A stretch of 64,000 nt of DNA, from assembly GCA_024036415.1 (NCBI GenBank), contig JAMWET010003098.1:227501-291500 (forward strand), read 5' to 3'. Below are positions 38,372 to 49,800 of the stretch, one piece after another. Position 1 is the first letter of the stretch. Every line of letters starts with the position of its first letter. The notes below the pieces were generated by a model that ran no database searches, was not told the DNA's origin, and worked only from the letters and a program-made list of their open reading frames with translations. The DNA comes from Prochilodus magdalenae. Its lineage: Eukaryota; Chordata; Actinopteri; Characiformes; Prochilodontidae. Position numbers and translations under genes: made by a program.

Positions 38372-39765
38372 TTTTGCAATTGGTTGGTTTTGACATAGTT
38401 CTGTATATAACTCTTATTGTGAAGCATATTATTATGAACAACACAAGCCGATAGCAGCGAATCCGCCTCTCACAGCGAGGTAGGGGCTTTCTAAGTCCTG
38501 GTATGATACGTTTCATTTTTCATACTCCGCACCTGACTAACAGTCGGTAGTGTAAAATCACCTTCCCACAGGCCGACCTCTCAGGGTGGAGGTGATGGAT
38601 TTCCGAAAGCCTCGTAGCGGCGGGGTGAGAATCCATCTTTCTCAGGGCCCGGCACGCTGCTTTTGTGGGGCCTCACCAGTGACATCTCACTCAGAGCACT
38701 TGCCAAATCCCATTCGTGCCTCAGCAGCCCCGGATCCGAGTCTTCTCCTCAGTGAGGGATTGAGGTTGTTAGGGGTAATATTGTTGAAGCATAAAAGGGC
38801 TTTTAGTGACCAGAGCCAGCCATGTTCGCAAAGCTCTAACCGAGCATGATTGATTCTATACGCTGTGTGAATGCTGTAACAAAGTCAAGGCAAAGTGTTT
38901 CTGCTGCACGCTGCGCGTACCAAGGCCTACGGCGCATATGGAGCGGATAGAGGGATACACACGGTGCGGTGTGTAAGCAGTGACATCATTTGTTTTACAT
39001 TCCTGTGCATTAGGTTTGAAATGAAACAATGACTATGAGGTTAAAGTGTGTCACTTTAGCGTATTTGCATTTATACTGGATGAAGAATATAGGCATCTCT
39101 TGCCTGTTTATGTGTCGTCCCCCTTTTGTCAGTGGACCAAAATAAAAAGATGGATTAGTATAATGTTCATCTCATGTGTTTGATGTGTTTGAGAGCCAAT
39201 AACCCATAAGACCATTGATCAAAAACAAGTGGCCTTGAGAAACTGAAAATCTTCTGTCTACTGTCTTTCAGAATTCATCCAATTCCATCATCGGTAAAGA
39301 TCAGATCCAGTAGTAACCAGATATGTCTGTAGCTGCATATTTCACACGTGGTGTTATGCTTTGGGTCATGAGCAGCATTTTCTCTACACTATTCTCATTT
39401 CAGTTACTGTGGTCCCATAATTCACCAGGCCTTTTAATGAGAGTCTTAGTAGATGGTAAACTGACCTGTAAGAGTCATTGCACATTTCAGTAAACCCACT
39501 GAGATTCAGACTCATTATGACTGATTTCTTGTTACTGACACTTTTGCAAACTGGAAGTGCACATCAGAACTAAACCAACTGGACCTACAGTTACATAAGT
39601 ATGCTTAAAGCTGCTTGTAAGATGTAATGTTGTAGTTTAAACCAAGAGAAATATGGAAAGAAACATGCTACAGTATGTTGTTTGCATGCCCAAGTGAGTC
39701 ACCAGGTAAAGCCAGAAATAATAATTGAAATATCAGAGTTTTATCAGACCATGTCGTACATCTTA
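38370..39765. other. Non-coding, nothing recognised
   Basis: Mixed composition; 38550-38960 is comparatively GC-rich. No supported feature. Confidence 0.4.
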
Positions 39766-39928
39766 ACTGAAGTGGTTGGTATAGTGCAGTGGGTAACACC
39801 TCTCACGCTGCAGGCTGGGGTTTGATCCCCAACCTGGGCAAGCACCCCACACTACTGTACACCAATAAGAGGAATAAGGAATAAATCCCCCTGGATAAGA
39901 ATGTATACCAAATGCCATAAAAATGAAT
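39766..39928 (+). mobile_element. tRNA-derived SINE, plus strand
   Basis: The A-box region TGGTATAGTGCAGTGGG (39777 on) and the B box GGTTTGATCCC (39819-39829) are about 40 bases apart, as in tRNA promoters. A core containing TACACCAATAAG follows. The tail CTGGATAAGAATGTATACCA then AATGCCATAAA resembles the 3' ends of fish SINE/LINE pairs. It is not a functional tRNA gene. Confidence 0.75.
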
Positions 39929-40380
39929 CTTTAGATGTTAACGTCACATGCACACACAAAAAAGTAGGTTGATGTTTAGGTCTGCAAAAATGCAAAATCT
40001 GATCTGATACTGATAAAGATATAATGACAGTAGTAGGTCAGTATAGGGCCGTTGTATGCTAAGTCATTGAGATTGACTTTCTAATACTTCTTTGTAAACG
40101 AGGCCCTTAAAATCTAACTTTTGTTAGTTTTCTGTCTTATTGTGCATGAAGAAACGATGCTACAGTGCACAGCCAACTAACTGAGCAGCCAAGCATCCAA
40201 TTATTTTTGGTCCCATGAAATACTGTGTTTAGAATATGACTCACGCAATACAGACACATATACCCTCAAATTACAGCCATTCTGCACTTCAGTCAAAGCA
40301 ACCAAAAAAAAACCACATCACCACCCACTTATTTTCAGCCTTTGGGATTCTCCATGTCTTACACCTCTGGATTTTAAGAT
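39929..40380. other. Non-coding, nothing recognised
   Basis: AT-rich spacer between the SINE and the minisatellite. Confidence 0.4.
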
Positions 40381-40664
40381 CCCTCTGTGTCTAACATAAA
40401 ACCCCTCTGTGTGTGTCTAACTTACAAATCCTCTTCATAAATCTAACTTAAAACCTCTCTTTCTGGAGGTCTAACTTAAAACCCCTCTGTGTAGATCTAA
40501 CTTAACCCCCTTCTGTGTAGATCTAACTTAAAACCTATCTGTGTAAAGCTAAGTTGAAACCCCTATGTGTAATTCTAACTTAAAACCCTTCTGTGGAATT
40601 CTAGCTTAGAACCTTTTTGTGTAAGTCTAACCTAAAACCCCTCCGTGGAGGTCTAGCTTGAAGT
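40381..40664. repeat. Degenerate ~26-bp minisatellite, about 11 units
   Basis: Units follow the pattern CCTCTGTGTAGATCTAACTT plus AAAAC, with 22-29 bases per unit and mutual differences. The best-preserved neighbours are at about 40480-40545. There are no unique spacers between invariant repeats. Confidence 0.85.
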
Positions 40665-41110
40665 CTGCACCACAAGGCTGATGTCCATTAGCCGCGCTGT
40701 TAGCGCTTTGTATCTTTCTCACTCCTCGTCAGGATTATGAAGATGAGATGCTAACGTGCCACTGCCCTTCCTATAGCGGTGTACTTGTCCCCATTGTCTT
40801 TAAGTGGAGCACAGGATCAGGGGCTGGCTGCCTTCCAGCCTCGGTTTAGCTCTGCTGCAGGAAAGGGGGACAGAGCCGTCAGAGGAGACAGGGACAAATC
40901 AGCTTTCGATGAAGTGTTTTAAGTGCTGTCATTCCATCAGTCACCGAGCGCTGCCGTGAATTAGCTGGCCTCCGGTGGCCACTGAGGAGACAGGGGGCAT
41001 AAACAAGCAGCGCTGAGCACATGGACAGAATGGATGAGTGGGAAAATATGAGGACGGATGTCTTATTCGCCGTTGTAAATATGCTCCCCTCCTGCCTCCC
41101 CTCAACTACC
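40665..41110. promoter_or_regulatory. Candidate regulatory segment (weak)
   Basis: A non-repetitive, GC-balanced stretch directly after the minisatellite holds ATTAGCCGCGCTGTTAGCGC (about 40686). The contrast with its surroundings is the only evidence. Confidence 0.2.
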
Positions 41111-41794
41111 GCTGCTCGAAGCTAGTAAGAAACAGCATCTGTAAGTGAATCTTTATTCTTTAGGAAATTAATGTAATTAATTGAATTTGCAACTTGTGCA
41201 TTTATTAAATATGCACCATATACATTTATGTGAATAGCTTCATTTTATTTGTCACATCATCATTATTATCATATATTTTAAAGTGGTTTTATGCACTATT
41301 TTAATTGACCAGAGTGAATTCCAAAATCTAAGCTTTTGAGCCCCCACCTTCACACTCAGGCATTTTTACACCGGGCATGCATTTTTTCCTTCACCGGCCC
41401 TCAGAAAGTCCCCGTACCAGGCACCATGCCAGCATGGCCTCTGTAGGTTTAGTTAAGGCTTTTTGTCTTTGTCTTATGCAAATCCATGCATATGAGGGCA
41501 AGGGGGCGCGCCATGAGCAGTCGGCCCACGTAGGCCCCGTGACGGCCAGAGTGATGGAGAGGCAGAGGCGCGGCCTGGCTGTCCTTGCCTGAGAGAGCGT
41601 CCGGAGTGCGCCCTCGCCATGTTCCGTCACGGCCTGCCTGGCCAAGACATCCCACTGTGATTATGGTCATCATTCACCTTTAGCGCCTCTGGCTGCAGCG
41701 GAGACGGCTTTCACACACCAACTCTTTCATAGTCATGTCTGTGTGTTTTATCCTCTCTGCCCACAATTATGCCAAGATTAGATACATAACAAAA
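41111..41794. other. Non-coding; GC-rich block 41390-41700
   Basis: AT-rich sequence precedes a GC-rich, CpG-containing block. Its overlapping open frames on both strands have no recognisable domain. Confidence 0.35.
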
Positions 41795-42030
41795 GTTGGA
41801 GTGCTGTTTGAGGCCAGCAACACATTTCAAAAAGGTTGGGACAAGGATAACGAAACACTGGAAAAGTTGTGGAATGTTTAAAAAAAAAACAACAAACCCA
41901 ACTGGAACTTCTCACAACTAATTAGGCTAATTGGCAACAGGTCAGTACAATTCAGAAGTAATAACGCAGAGGGTCTTACCACTCTGTGAAAGATTTTTCT
42001 CAAAGTATAAAGGTGAAGAATTTAGAATAT
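41795..42030 (+). mobile_element. Tc1-like family B, 5' fragment
   Basis: It has the signature sub-terminal blocks of a widespread teleost Tc1-type element: AACACATTTCAAAAAGGTTG then GGGACAAGG, CTGGAAAAGTTGTGGAATG, and TTAGGCTAATTGGCAACAGG. It ends in an eroded transposase start (about 41960-42000, reading LPLCERFFSKYK). The counterpart right half is at 59036. Broken and non-coding. Confidence 0.65.
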
Positions 42031-42145
42031 TTTTGCCAGCTGGGTTTATACAAAGAGGAATTTATCTAGAGAAAACACACACACTAGTGAACACACACAC
42101 ACACACACTAGGGGGCAGTGAGCAGGGGGACGTGTGAGGTGTTAC

Positions 42146-42541
42146 CACAAACTGTTGATCTTGCAGCTGACCACGGTGCCTCCACACGTGGATCCATTGG
42201 TCGTCTCCATCAAGCCAAAAGCAGGACACATCACTGAAGATGACCCGCTGCCATTCTGAGTCACACTATGACAGTTTGGCACTTCACCGTGCAGCCTTTA
42301 GCGATGTTGGTCAGGCAGTCGTCGTAACGGCCTTCATGCATGTATGCCATGTAGTTGGCACTACCAGGATGATCACTGCTGGCTGAATGTCCACCATCTT
42401 GGCTGTTGGGTCACTCAGGTATAGCAATATAGTCCTCCTTGCTTACATCACATACACCGCTGAGTGTGGAACTTAAATTATTTCCATGTCTCATGATGTC
42501 AAACCCACACACCACGTTTCATTCCTTCTGAGTGCAACTAT
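42146..42541 (-). mobile_element. Tc1-like family A, minus strand, 5' portion
   Basis: The terminal repeat CCTTCTGAGTGCAACT (42524-42539) is followed on the minus strand by the family A body, including the catalytic-motif region (complement of about 42200-42245). It is truncated before the transposase C-terminus. Confidence 0.7.
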
Positions 42542-43881
42542 TTATGCAGCTAGTCTTTATAAGTGTACTTATCTTTTGATGGGCTGGCTGTTGGCTGTGT
42601 GTAGTTGAATGTCCCCTAAAGTCAGACATACACTGTGTGATATGGGTGTTTGAAAAACAAGCTGTAATCGCACAGTGTGTGCCGGGCAGGAACGATTCCA
42701 ATATGGAATGTTTAAAATGACCAACAACTTTGTGTGACCAACAGCAAGTCTCAGGGCAGGGCGGGCTCTCATGCAGTGCCTGCATGAATCATTTGTTAAT
42801 TAGCACTGCAGCAGACACTAGGCTCACATCACATGGTATCAGGTGGTATCAGACGCTGGTATAAGTTATTTGCAAGTATGAGTATTAATAAGGAAGTACA
42901 ATATCATTATCAATGTCTCCCGAATATACATATGAACATGCATATTAGAGTGTCTGTGCCTTTGTGTGTGTGTGTCTGTGCATGTGTGTATCAAGCTCAT
43001 GCTGCCCTAGGGCTGCCCCCTGCCTCCTGTCCTGCGCGTGGCTGTAGCTCAGACTCCGGAGGCTGGAGGTGGACAGAAGGGCAGAGAAAGTGCTGAGGCA
43101 GGACAAAGCTGCAGAATCCCTGGGTGGACAGTGTGAGGGGTGGGGTGGGTTTGTGGGGGGGAGGTTTAGCACGTGCTTAAACACACACATACACACACAC
43201 AGACTCACACTCACACACACTGGGCTGTTATGGGAATGACACTGGTGAGAAAGAGAGAGAAGAGGGTGAAGTGTGACTGGCAGTTGAGACTTATTTTCTC
43301 TATTGTTGGTCAAACTCGCTGATACAGTCACAGCCTTAAATTATCCTGAGAACACAACCGCCCTTACACCTCCACCACTTCTGCATTCTCCAACAGTCCG
43401 GCTGCAAAACAGACATGAGTAAACAGGGAAACAAACAACCAAACAACTCGTGACTTCTGAGTTTAAATTATTAGCAGAATCAGAATCTTATTATTAATTT
43501 TATTGTTTGAATGGGAATATATATAAGAGATGTCCGTGGGGCCAAGTGTAATCATGAATTCCACAGCCCAGAGCACATCTTTGTACATAATAATACAATA
43601 ATTTGTACATAATAGTACAAAATAATATACACTAGTGTTGATGACCCCCAGGACCCTATTAGAGATACCGTTTATTGTGTCACAGGAATGCAGGCTGATA
43701 CTGGCCATTTTAAAAACTTCATGATTTTTGTAATAGAGCATTTAAATGCATCCATGCCTAACCTTTTAGCATATGTGTGAAAGGCCTTTCCCCGGAAGAG
43801 AACTACATTTTTTAACCTTTTAAAACTAGTACTGTTGTTATTTACACACTTATAAACTTAAGACATGGCTACTACTCTGTG
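42542..43881. other. Non-coding; short TG and CA runs
   Basis: TG and CA runs near 42963-42990 and 43181-43222. Nothing else recognised. Confidence 0.4.
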
Positions 43882-44128
43882 TGTGTGGGTTTCCTCAGGG
43901 TGCTCCGGTATCCTCCTACTGCAAAAGCATGCAGTCAGGTGAATTGGAGATGCTAAATTGACCGTAGGTGTGGATATTTGAGTGAATGTGTGTGTGTGTC
44001 TGTCTGTCTGCCTGCCCTGTGATGGATTGGCGGCCTGTCCAGGGTGTTTCCTGCCTTTTGCCTGTATAGACTAGGATAGGATAGGCTCTAGCACCTCCAG
44101 CAACCCAGAAGAATTAAGGAGTTTGGAT
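43882..44128 (+). repeat. Abundant fish interspersed repeat
   Basis: Signature blocks are GTGGGTTTCCTCAGGGTGCT, CAGGTGAATTGGAGATGCTA, CCCTGTGATGGATTGGCGGC, CTGTCCAGGGTGTTTCCTGC and GGATAGGCTCTAGCAC. I recognise these as a repeat dispersed through teleost genomes, often ending in a short tandem tail, as here. A truncated minus-strand copy lies at 11220. Confidence 0.7.
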
Positions 44129-44260
44129 GACGAGTGAGTGAGTGAGTGAGTGAGTGAGTGAGTGCGTGAGTGCGTGAGTGAGTGAGTGCGTGAGTGAGTG
44201 AGTGAGTGAATGCGTGAGTGTGTGAGTGAATGAATGAATTAATGAATGAATGAATAATTA
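44129..44260. repeat. (GAGT)n / (GAAT)n microsatellite
   Basis: About 25 GAGT/GCGT units pass into GAAT units. It sits directly at the 3' end of the preceding repeat and probably grew from its tail. Confidence 0.9.
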
Positions 44261-45294
44261 TTGGCTTTCTATCTAAAATAGGACTGTTTAGACCATGCAC
44301 CATATCATCACTGCTTACTGAATGAAATGCATTAACAAGGACAGACACTCCACAAATTATTGTTTACAGACAATCACATAACCCTTATGATAATATAGTC
44401 ATTTATACATTTTCCAAATCTCACTAAAATTTCACTAAAATGGGGTTTTATTTGGATGAGGAACTTCTAACCATCTTTTAGAAAAACAAAAACAAAAAAA
44501 ACTAGGTGTGTCCAAACTTTTGACAAGTAGGGGTGTTGAAGAGGTCCTTATTTAGGAGGGCTGTGGCTGGAGGGTATAACTCGCTGGTTACGTCATGTAA
44601 ATCTCAGTGCCTGAATTACTGCAGTCAGTCTTGCTTGAGCACAGGTCATCACTAATGAGCGGTTGTGGATGGCAGGAGCAAGGCACCTCCACCTGGCTGT
44701 TTAAGGAGCCTTGTTCTATCTGTCCTGGGACAGGCTGACCCAGACGGCAAAGTGTCCTCCTCTCTCTGTCTCTCCGCCCCATCCTCCACCTGTTCTAGGC
44801 GAAAGAAACTGGAGATGGAGGCACACACTCTATATATAGCAGCGCAGGGTGAAGACACTGTGGTTGGGCTTTAAGGTTAAAAATATAGATATCCATGTAG
44901 AGCCAGTGCAGAACAGCATCTACTTCATGAATCAAATTCAGCTTTCAGGACGCACTCTGCTGGGCTACGTGGGGTCAACCTCACACTTGCTCCTTCAGTG
45001 AGAGCTGCTGCCTCAGCTCTGCAAATTATATGTGTCTGCATACGTTTTGAAAGTGGACTGTGTACCAGAAATGTAACATCATGCTACTTAAAGACTGGTT
45101 ATCATTGGTTGCTGTCCTTGTATTTTTCTGTCCTGAGAACATTTCACAATGAACGGACCAATAGGAATGCTCAAAATTGCTTATAAGAAAATGTTTGTAT
45201 ATTAAATTTAATTACATTGAAAGTTACAAAATATCTATCAATGTTATCAGCAGTATTATATTAATAATTATTATTATATTTTTAAAATTATTTA
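44261..45294. other. Non-coding; possible interspersed repeat near 45050-45230
   Basis: It includes a segment related to 11041-11175 (see there). No gene recognised. Confidence 0.4.
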
Positions 45295-45770
45295 CAGTCA
45301 AGTCACATTATTACGACCACTTTGTAGCTCATGAAGGAAGTCATGTTTTTGTGGCATTCTCTGGGCCCCACTCATCTATGCAGACGGCACCCATTTGGGC
45401 ATAAATCCATCTTTCCATCCTTTCCTGGGGTGGTTAGGATCTTCTAGCAAGACAATGCAGCATGTTACCCAGGTAGCAATGTCTGACATTGGTTGGAAGA
45501 GCATGGCCAAGACTTCAAAGTACTAACCTGGCACCCTAGTTCCCCAGAGTTGAACCCAACTGAGCATATGTAGGACCACCTCGATCGATCATATTGTTCA
45601 CTCTATAGATCCTTCCCAATGCACCCTCCAGCAGCTGTGGAATGCACTACAATGAAGTTTGACTCCAGATACCTGTAACAACTTACCAGGACCTTATTGA
45701 GTCACTCCCAGCCCGCCTAGCTGCTGTTCGTAGTTCACAAGGTGGTGGTCATAATAATGTGACTCGACTG
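45295..45770 (+). mobile_element. Short Tc1-like element with near-perfect terminal repeats, family C
   Basis: The 26-bp terminal inverted repeats (45295-45320 and 45745-45770; shared core GTCACATTATTA) match at 24 of 26 bases. A TA lies immediately before the left end, as expected for Tc1/mariner insertion. The + strand keeps the second catalytic region (about 45451, reading QDNAACYPGSNV) and the third (about 45540, SPELNPTEHM, with a stop following). The N-terminal half is absent and the frame is broken, making it non-autonomous. Confidence 0.85.
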
Positions 45771-45817
45771 AGTATAATATTATTCAGTTAACTACTTTTT
45801 CATCCACACGGTTTTCT

Positions 45818-45850
45818 TTCTTTCTTTCTTTCTTTCTTTTCTTTCTTTTT
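45818..45850. repeat. (TTTC)n microsatellite
   Basis: About eight TTTC units with small interruptions. Confidence 0.85.
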
Positions 45851-46775
45851 TATTAAACCGGCAAGTTTCTTCATGTCTAGGCTTTGTAAGTGGGGTCCTC
45901 TGTAGTGGCTTTATTGGTTGTATCTCAGCGGTTATAAAGGCAGACTAGTGAAATCTTACTTTAAGCAGGCAGGCTCTCTCGAACCGAGCTGGCTTCAGCC
46001 TACAGCGTGTGCGCTCATTTCCACTTTGCTAATTATTTTCATGTTGCGGGGATCTCAGCATGCTTCTTCTCCCTCGTCCGAAAAGATCAGACTCAGCAGA
46101 AACAGCACAGAGGTGTATGTGTACATGTGTGCATATCTGTGGGTCTTTATGTTTGGTAGTGAATGTTTATGTGCTGAAGTTGTGTCTATCTCATTTGACC
46201 ATAGTCACATTCCACTGTCATTTTAGTACATAGAGTATCAGCCAGAATTAGCCTCACATACAGAACAGGCGCAGAGACTCATCTGTCTCTTTTCATGTAT
46301 CCTGAGGTATCACTTTAAAAAGTTAAAAGGGAAAAAAACTTTCTATCCTCACGCACGGCTGTTATGGTACAGCTAGAGTTGCTGATCAGCAGTATTTAGT
46401 GAGATATATTCAAGGAGAAGCTCCATCTCCGGCTCCTCCGGCACGGCCTGCAGTCAGCCCCGCTCTCCCTGCCTCACCACCTCCGCCATTTGCTTGTTAG
46501 TATTATTCTGTGTGTCTAATTAAACTTACCCTGCGCTAAAGTAGCTCCTCTTATGAGCTGTTTAACTGGGGGGTGGGGAGTTGGAGGGGGTGCGGTGCAG
46601 CAGACAGAGAGGCTCTGTTGTTCTTTGAAACAGTCTAGCTCCAAAAGCACAAAGTGCCGTCTTTTGTTTGGGTCATTACCGCACACTTTTGTTAGCGTTT
46701 TGACTGTTCCAAGGCAAATGCTAAGTGCTAAGTGCTAGGTCATTAAAGAGCACACTTCAACATCTCTCACCAGGG
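45851..46775. other. Non-coding; weak regulatory candidate 46400-46570
   Basis: The 46400-46570 stretch is repeat-free and carries TCTAATTAAAC (about 46516) beside GC-rich sequence. Otherwise nothing recognised. Confidence 0.3.
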
Positions 46776-47291
46776 CTCTCTATCTCTCTCTCTCTCCATC
46801 TCTCCCCATATCTCTCTCGTTCTCTGTCTCATTCTTTCTCTTTCTCTCTTTAATCTTTTCTCTCTCTTTTTCCATCCCTCTTTTTCTTTCTCTTTTTCTC
46901 TATCGCTCTCTCTGTCTCTCTTTCTTTTTTCATCTTCCTCACTCTCTCTCACTCTGTCTCTCTCTATCTTTCTCCATATCTCTCTCTGTCTCTTTTTTCT
47001 CTCTCTTCATCTGTTCATCTCACTTTCTTGTTCTCTCTCCATTTTCCTGCATCTCTCCCTTTCTGTATCTGTCTTTTCTCTCTCTCCTTAATTCTGTCTC
47101 TCCCTCTACCTTACTCACTCTCCATCTCTCTCCCGTCATTTCCTCATTTTCTCTGTCTCCCTCATTCTTTCTCTCTCCCCATGTCTCTGTCTATCTCTGT
47201 CTCTCTCTCCCTCTCCTTCTCTCTCTCTCCATGTCCCTCCCTCTCTGTTTCTCTCTGTCTTTCTCCCCCCTCTCGCTCCTTCCTCCTTCCT
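46776..47291. repeat. ~516-bp polypyrimidine tract
   Basis: The + strand is almost wholly C and T with degenerate CTCT, TTTCTC and CTCCAT words. Purines are scattered singly. Such tracts can form triple-helical H-DNA. Open frames across it are low-complexity artefacts. Confidence 0.92.
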
Positions 47292-48250
47292 GAAGGGTAA
47301 CTGGGGCTAGTCCACAATTAGTAGAATGGAGTCAGTTTTCACCGGTGACAGGCGGTGACTCTTTTTTAGGATGTGATATGTAGTTTCAGACCTGCACAGA
47401 TCTGAGGGAACAGTTTAGTGAAAAATCTAAGGAGCATATTTTACCCCTTACTCCAATTCTAGTCCATCAGCAGAGAAATGTTTAGTGTCTGAAATTAGTT
47501 TCTGTAGTTCTCAGTGGAGCTGTGAGGCTGTGTGTAGCTAACGAGTAATAAAAGCTTATTCCCTAACATTTAGTGTAGTACAAACTGCAAACCTAAATCA
47601 CCACACACTTATAAAGCTGCTAAGTGGAAAATCCAGTATCCAGTGCTACAGCCACTGTAAACATGCTTACTCACTTCCTACTGTGCTGCCATAATAGTCT
47701 AGAGAGTGAAATTTTCCGGGTTAAAGACTAGGAAAACCCCCTTCTGATTATCCCTTAAAGGCAGAAGAAGCTTTTGAAAAACTGCAGCTGCTTTCTTTGA
47801 TGTCTTTACCTTAGTTTTAGTTTTATTAACTAACTGCCTATATTTACATGTTGTCCTGAATTTTTGGTCCCCTGAAATACTAGGTTTAGAGTGTAGCTTA
47901 CCTGACATCAACAATTAAATTACTGCTGCCATTGTACATTTACACATTAGTTGTTCTTTCTTCTCAAATCCAATGCAATGAAGTAGAGAACCAAAGCAAA
48001 GCATGCATCACTGTGCAATTATTTGGAGACCTCAAGATGCTGCATCTCTGCCCCCCTGAATATTAAAGGAGTCTACATCCTACATTTGTATTGCACTCTA
48101 TTTGCTTCTGCTGAGTTAATTTTCTACTTCTTTTATCTCTTAGAATAAACCAGGTCTCCCGTTTAAGATCCATGTTCTAACTAGCTGCCATGTATTAGGT
48201 CTCATTCAGAATGTAGTGATGAGGAGTTGATTAAAAAATAATCAATTCTT
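47292..48250. other. Non-coding, nothing recognised
   Basis: AT-rich intergenic sequence. Confidence 0.4.
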
Positions 48251-48289
48251 GAGCTCCTACATGCCTGGAAAACAGGCATGCAGGAGCTC
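48251..48289. repeat. 17-bp inverted repeat (hairpin)
   Basis: GAGCTCCTACATGCCTG (48251-48267) pairs with CAGGCATGCAGGAGCTC (48273-48289) with one mismatch around a five-base GAAAA loop. It could be the centre of a short inverted-repeat element or a foldback transcript. No function is assigned. Confidence 0.8.
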
Positions 48290-49714
48290 TTGGCCAATGA
48301 CTCTAAGTGTTGAAATGCTTGGAGTTAGCTTCAGCTTTGTCAAATTGGCTTGAGGGGTGTTCTGTCAGAGACAAGTACAACGCAGCAAAGAGTCTGAGAT
48401 TGAGTAGCAAAACTTTGCAGCATTCAAGAGGAATTGGAAACTGGGAAATACCAAATTTCCACACGACACATGTATTCTGGACCAATTTTGTGAGTGTGTG
48501 TATACATGTGTACGTATGTATATTGGTTTCCGTATATGAACTGTGTGGACAGAGACAGAGAACGACACCTTTGAGACTTGAAAAATGTTTACATGCTACA
48601 TTAAACTCCTTTCAAACTTATTTCAAAAGGCTTAGTTCAGTTGTACATCACTGGATTTCTTTTTTGCCATAAGAGGTTTCAGAATTTGTACAATTCCTGC
48701 TGGGTACTGTAGGGAAATGAAAAATGAATTCTGTCAAACTACAGAACACTACATGACATATTAAGTTCTACTTTTAGTGTTCTCCGTTATTGCCGACACT
48801 ATTATCTATGAATAAAATTAAATGGTTAGAGGCAAATATACAATCTGTACAGTTTGAATGAGGATGTAAGCTTCTATTATGCATTAGCTGCATTAGCCAG
48901 CTCATAGTTCCAGTCTAACCCTAAAGATGGATACCACATATGCCAAGGCTGGTCAGCTGCATTCGGGATTTTTTTTTTTTTTGCTTATTAGCTGTAATGT
49001 TGTATCAGCTATAACAGTCATGACGTACCACAACTCAATGTGTTGTAACCGCTGGAGCTGATTTCATCACTGCTAATGTGGCTTTCAGAATTGTATTAAA
49101 TTTGGGCAGAGTATTAGCTAAGCGCTGAGCTGCCGTGTGCGAATCTGCTCTAAAGCAAAGTGCAGAGCTTATGGGGCTTCGGTGGCACACCTCTCTCCTC
49201 CCCCTCACTTCACCTTCAAACACTAAACTCGCCCTCCTCGTTAGCTTGATGAACGAGCCGGCTTGGCAGGAAAGTGCTCTGCTTGAGTTTCGCCTGGTCT
49301 GTCTGCTTTTCGCCCAACTCATATTCATTTCAAACTCTTACACAGACAGAAAAGCAGCAGCACTGATACAAATACCCTTTAGCTTCTATGGTGTCATCAT
49401 GCCTGAGAATGCTGCAGGTACAGGTCTCATCAAAGCTCCACACCTGAGCCCCCCAAGGCCACAATCTGCAATATACCGGTGTGCCAAATGAATGATTATC
49501 TACCTTTTCAGCTCTTCTGAATTGTTTTAATACTAATGTTGATAATGCAACTGCATAGCACATTGGTTGCAATAAAGATTCCTGCTTTTGTGACCATGTG
49601 GCCTTTTGCAAGGAATGTGGCACTAAGTTGTTTATATTGAATAAAAGTAAAGAATCAGCTACAAAGCAAAAAGTCATATCTCTTGCAGTAAGCAGTAAAC
49701 CTCCAGCCTTAAAC
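48290..49714. other. Non-coding; 49100-49330 comparatively GC-rich
   Basis: No recognised gene. Short open frames lack domains. Confidence 0.4.
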
Positions 49715-49800
49715 ATGAAGAGTTCTTTGGTGGAATGCCATAGAGGAACCACTTTGGGTTTTCAGTGGAAGGTTCTTTAAAGAAACATTTTTGTAAATGA
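49715..49800. repeat. Probable short DNA-transposon remnant
   Basis: The arrangement GTTCTTTGGTGGAATGCC, GGAACCACTTTGGGTTTTCA, GGAAGGTTCTTTAAAGAA resembles a common fish miniature element built on AAAGAACC/GGTTCTTT words. The ends are uncertain. Confidence 0.4.

Noticed and set aside
39766..39840. tRNA gene from A and B boxes
   Set aside because: No cloverleaf closes. The sequence continues into a SINE core and tail.
40381..40664. CRISPR-like regular repeats
   Set aside because: Units are head-to-tail and degenerate without unique spacers, and the genome is a vertebrate.
46767..47300. Low-complexity frames over the CT tract
   Set aside because: Simple-sequence artefact, same reasoning as for the purine tract.
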